Positions 5,417 to 8,220 of a stretch of DNA of 8,220 bases are shown piece by piece. The stretch comes from Alphaproteobacteria bacterium MarineAlpha10_Bin2 (lineage in GTDB: Bacteria > Pseudomonadota > Alphaproteobacteria > UBA828). A model generated the notes under the pieces. It saw only the letters and a program-made list of their open reading frames with translations, did no database searches and was not told the origin of the DNA. The stretch covers positions 1 through 8,220 of the forward strand of contig PTKB01000118.1 in the NCBI GenBank assembly GCA_002937555.1. Reading direction: 5' to 3'. How positions within the stretch are numbered: position 1 is the stretch's first letter; each line of letters starts with the position of its first letter. Both the position numbers and the translations under genes were made by a program.

Positions 5417-7046
5417 ATCGCGAATTAAACGGCTCTGGGCTGTGCGCTTTCGCGCGGCGGCGGTGGCGGCAGTGCTGGTCCTGCTTGGCGGCTGCGAAGT
5501 TACGCAGACTTTACCAGATATTTCCATGTTTGAACCCACATCCTATTTTGGCGGTGCCGCGGCGGACGAGCCGCACGCCGCTCTGGTTGCGCGCGACGTA
5601 TTGGCGGCTGGCGGAACTGCGGCCGACGCCGCCGTCGCGCTTTATTTTACATTGGCAGTGACCTATCCATCGACCGCGAGCCTCGGCGGCGGCGGCCTCT
5701 GCCTGGTCTACAAACCGGACGAGGATGACGGCGATACCGCTGAAGTAATTGAATTTTACGCCCTCACGGCGGCGACCGGCAGCGCCCCGGCGCAGCGTCC
5801 GAATGCGGTTCCCGGAACGGTGCGCGGCATGTATGCGCTACAGGCGCGCTACGGCCGTCTGGCATGGTCACGGCTGCTCGCTCCGGCCGAAGCCTATGCG
5901 CGGTTCGGGCATCAAGTTTCGCGGGCCCTGGCGCGCGACATTCGCTTGGCCGGCCTGTCTTTGTTCACTGACCCTGAAATGCGCAGGATATTTCTCCATC
6001 GCGACGGATCGCCAATATCCGAAGGCCAGCGGGTGCAGCAATTGGAACTCGGCTCCGTGCTGTCGCAACTGCGCATCAAAGGCGCCGGAGATTTCTATGT
6101 CGGTAACGTGGCCAAGACCTTAAGCGGACAGGCCGCCCAGGCCGGCGGCGCCTTGACGATCGAGGAATTGCGCGCATTTCGCCCGAGCTGGCGCAAAACC
6201 GTTACAATACCGTTCGGCCACCATACCCTTCACACCGCGCCGCCGCCCGCGGCCGGCGGCCTCACCGCAGCCGCGATGTTCCATCTCCTGGCCGAAAACG
6301 ACAGCTATCTCGACGCGCCGAACGATGAACGCGCCCATTTGTTCGCCGAAGTGTCGAAACGCGCCTTCGCCGATCGGCAAGTATGGATGGGCGTCGAGAA
6401 TGCCGTGGCGCTCGATTCGAGCCGTCTGCAATCCGGCTTGGAATCCTATCGCTCCAACCAGGCGACAGCGCCGGATACGTTGAGCCCGCCGCCAGTTCGC
6501 CGGCTGGAAAACCCGGCGGCAACCAGCTTCGTCACCGTCGACCGACTCGGCCTCACCGTATCCTGCGCGGTGACGATGAACAATTTGTTCGGCACCGGAC
6601 GCGTCGTCCCAGGCACCGGTATATTGCTCGCCGCCGCGCCGGCCGCATCGGGCAATGCCGCCGTATCTCTCTCTCCGATCGTTTTGGTCAATCACAATAC
6701 CAGCCAAATGTTCTTTGCCGCCGGCTCGGTGGGCGGCGCCTCAGCGCCTTCGGCACTGGCCAGCGTCATGCGCCGGGCGTTGCTTGAAGAAATGCCGCTG
6801 CGCGATGCCCTCAACGCGCCACGCCTGCATCATGGCGGTATGCCCGACATCGTTCTCACCGAGCCCGGTCTTGAAACGGTGGAGCGCGAGAATCTTGGTC
6901 GGCGCGGCCACCGGCTTGCGGAGATTCCGGAAATTGGCCGGGTGAATGCCGTTCATTGCCCGGGAGGTGCGCCGCGCAGCCCGGAGACCTGCGTGTTCGC
7001 TTCCGACCGGCGTGGCTTCGGCCTCGCCAGCGGCGGCTTGTTGTAA
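5409..7046 (+). CDS. Gamma-glutamyltransferase-family lipoprotein, active-site residues replaced
   Basis: From ATG 5409 the product is 545 residues. It opens with a lipoprotein signal (Arg/Lys n-region, hydrophobic VAAVLVLLGGC, lipobox Cys29), so membrane anchoring is predicted. The rest is a GGT fold of normal length with family landmarks: PGTVRGM, PPPAAGGL, HLFAEVSKRAFADRQ, TMNNLFGTG, GTGILL, SLSP, GSVGGA and NAPRLHH. Active GGTs self-cleave before a catalytic Thr (E. coli Thr391 in TTHYSVVD). Here the ungapped alignment reads AATSFVTVD, placing Ala371 (6519-6521) at that position with Thr372 next. E. coli Arg114 is Tyr117, and Gln430 and Asp433 are Ala; Asn411 and the oxyanion GG are kept. 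Hydrolase or transferase activity on glutathione is therefore doubtful. Alternative starts are ATG 5388 and GTG 5442; the latter gives a compact 18-residue signal. None has a good Shine-Dalgarno sequence. The aminotransferase gene follows after 13 bases. Confidence 0.88.
   Translation: MFISRIKRLWAVRFRAAAVAAVLVLLGGCEVTQTLPDISMFEPTSYFGGAAADEPHAALVARDVLAAGGTAADAAVALYFTLAVTYPSTASLGGGGLCLVYKPDEDDGDTAEVIEFYALTAATGSAPAQRPNAVPGTVRGMYALQARYGRLAWSRLLAPAEAYARFGHQVSRALARDIRLAGLSLFTDPEMRRIFLHRDGSPISEGQRVQQLELGSVLSQLRIKGAGDFYVGNVAKTLSGQAAQAGGALTIEELRAFRPSWRKTVTIPFGHHTLHTAPPPAAGGLTAAAMFHLLAENDSYLDAPNDERAHLFAEVSKRAFADRQVWMGVENAVALDSSRLQSGLESYRSNQATAPDTLSPPPVRRLENPAATSFVTVDRLGLTVSCAVTMNNLFGTGRVVPGTGILLAAAPAASGNAAVSLSPIVLVNHNTSQMFFAAGSVGGASAPSALASVMRRALLEEMPLRDALNAPRLHHGGMPDIVLTEPGLETVERENLGRRGHRLAEIPEIGRVNAVHCPGGAPRSPETCVFASDRRGFGLASGGLL
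5417..5429 (-). promoter_or_regulatory. Possible -10 element for a leaderless M48 protease transcript
   Basis: On the minus strand TTTAAT (5429-5424) matches the TATAAT consensus at 5 of 6 positions and ends 7 bases before the A of the ATG at 5416. Transcription from it would begin at or next to the start codon, fitting the lack of a Shine-Dalgarno sequence there. No good -35 hexamer is seen at the usual distance, so this rests on one short motif. Confidence 0.25.
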
Positions 7047-7059
7047 CCGGGCCGGGCGA

Positions 7060-8208
7060 GTGAAAGTCTCCAAGCGCGCCGACGTCGCGCCGTTTTACGC
7101 CATGGAAATTCTCAAGACCGCCAACGAAATGGCGGATGGCGGCGCCGACATCATGCATATGGAAACCGGCGAGCCGGTCGGTGGCGCTCCTTCCAAGGTC
7201 ATCGAAGCCGCCCATGCGGCGCTCGACGGCGCCCATCTCGGCTATACCGAAGCCAAAGGCGACCCGCGATTGCGCGCGCGCATCGCCCAGCATTACGATG
7301 ATTATTATGGCCAACAGGTGGCGCTCGAGCGGATCGCCGTCACTACCGGCGCGTCGGGCGGGCTCTTGCTGGCCTTTCTCGCGGCGTTCGATGTCGGCGA
7401 CCGCGTCGCCATGGCCGACCCGAGTTATCCCGCCTACCGCAACACGCTGGCCGCACTGGGGTTGCAAACCGTGGGTCTGCCCGCCGGCCCGGAAACCCGC
7501 TTCCAGCCAACGGTCGAATTGTTGAAAGCGCTGGATAAACCGATCCAGGGGCTCATCATCTCCAGCCCTTCAAACCCGACCGGCACGATGATTCCGCGCA
7601 GCGAATTCGAAGCGGTGGCGAATTATTGCGAAGACGCCGGGATCCGCATCATTTCGGATGAAATATATCACGGCATTACCTATGGCGAGCGCGCCGAAAC
7701 CGTGCTCGCCTATAGTGCCAGCGCCATCGTCGCCAACGGGTTTTCTAAATATTTCGCCATGACCGGATGGCGCCTCGGTTGGATGGTATTCCCGCCCGAT
7801 TTGGTGCGCCCGGTCGAGCGTCTGGCCCAGAATATTTTCATCTCACCGCCGGCACTGTCTCAGCATGCCGCCCTCGCGGCTTTCGATTGCCGCGACGAGC
7901 TTGACGCCAATGTCGCGCGCTATGCTGAAAACCGTAAGATCCTGCAGGAAGCGTTGCCGCGCGCCGGCTTCGGCGACCTCGCGCCTTCGGACGGCGCTTT
8001 TTACGTCTATGCGGATGTTTCCCGCCTGACCAATGATTCGCAGCAATTTTGCCAGGAAATGCTGCGCGCGACCGGCGTGGCGGCCACGCCCGGTATCGAT
8101 TTCGATACCGCGCGCGGCAATCGTTATGTGCGGATTTCCTTTGCCAGCGACCGCGCGACCGTATCGCGCGCCGCCGAAGCCCTCATTCGCTGGCTTAATG
8201 GCGCCTGA
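7060..8208 (+). CDS. PLP-dependent class I/II (fold type I) aminotransferase
   Basis: This cytoplasmic pyridoxal-phosphate enzyme is 382 residues, the usual size for AspC/AAT-like class I/II aminotransferases. Visible landmarks are METGEPVGGAP near the N-terminus, GYTEAKGDPRLRARIAQHY, TTGASGGLLLAF (phosphate-binding turn), DPSYPAYRN, SPSNPTGTM (Asn contacting the PLP ring), SDEIYHGITYG (Asp to the pyridine N, Tyr to O3'), and NGFSKYFAMTGWRLGW with Schiff-base Lys230. A C-terminal Arg in GNRYVRISFA fits the carboxylate-binding position. The amino-acid substrate cannot be read from the sequence. I start at GTG 7060, 13 bases after the GGT-like stop, because family homology begins about there; the in-frame ATG at 6946 would overlap the previous gene by 101 bases and add Arg/Ala-rich residues without homology. 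There is no clear Shine-Dalgarno sequence, so coupling to the upstream gene is likely. Confidence 0.93.
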   Translation: MKVSKRADVAPFYAMEILKTANEMADGGADIMHMETGEPVGGAPSKVIEAAHAALDGAHLGYTEAKGDPRLRARIAQHYDDYYGQQVALERIAVTTGASGGLLLAFLAAFDVGDRVAMADPSYPAYRNTLAALGLQTVGLPAGPETRFQPTVELLKALDKPIQGLIISSPSNPTGTMIPRSEFEAVANYCEDAGIRIISDEIYHGITYGERAETVLAYSASAIVANGFSKYFAMTGWRLGWMVFPPDLVRPVERLAQNIFISPPALSQHAALAAFDCRDELDANVARYAENRKILQEALPRAGFGDLAPSDGAFYVYADVSRLTNDSQQFCQEMLRATGVAATPGIDFDTARGNRYVRISFASDRATVSRAAEALIRWLNGA

Positions 8209-8220
8209 GGTGGCACCGGC

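Noticed and set aside
6946..7059. Upstream ATG as N-terminal extension of the aminotransferase
   Set aside because: It would overlap the GGT-like gene by 101 bases and add an Arg/Ala-rich stretch without homology; GTG 7060 fits the family start.

Overview
The window is about 8.2 kb of GC-rich DNA (one AT-rich gap excepted) that reads as a chromosomal, housekeeping-type segment of an alphaproteobacterium, probably Rhodospirillales-like. The evidence for that is the aroQ-accB-accC order, a fused ThiS-ThiG protein, and a GGT-like lipoprotein followed by a class I/II aminotransferase. No rRNA, tRNA, CRISPR array, insertion sequence, phage gene or TPP riboswitch is visible. The taxonomic placement is inferred from remembered gene orders and was not searched.

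Region 1 (1-2445, minus strand) is an operon read leftward: aroQ (type II 3-dehydroquinate dehydratase), accB (biotin carboxyl carrier protein) and accC (biotin carboxylase). All three keep their catalytic residues. Downstream of accC, at the left edge, lies an approximately 80-base imperfect inverted repeat. It overlaps the start of a possible further gene that has a textbook ribosome binding site but no recognisable product.

Region 2 (2446-3659) has a divergent control region and, on the plus strand, a single gene encoding a ThiS sulfur carrier domain fused in frame to thiazole synthase ThiG (thiamine biosynthesis).

Region 3 (3660-4045) is a 386-base gap between two convergent genes. Its core (3721-3960) is only about 33% GC by my count. 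It holds palindromes, a three-armed TGTAG/CTACA/TGTAG repeat and one tiny ORF with a Shine-Dalgarno sequence, but no convincing gene.

Region 4 (4046-8208) has a minus-strand M48 metalloprotease with C-terminal TPR-like helices (BepA/YfgC type, periplasmic). Head to head with it, and with overlapping candidate starts, is a plus-strand lipoprotein of the gamma-glutamyltransferase family. By hand alignment to E. coli GGT, the catalytic threonine and several substrate-binding residues of this protein are replaced. A PLP-dependent aminotransferase follows 13 bases later, probably in the same transcript.

The most interesting items are the apparently inactive GGT-like lipoprotein, the ThiS-ThiG fusion (which buries the ThiS C-terminus that normally must be free), the leaderless-looking overlapping divergent start region, the AT-rich convergent gap, and the hairpin at the left edge. 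I found no clearly new multi-gene system.
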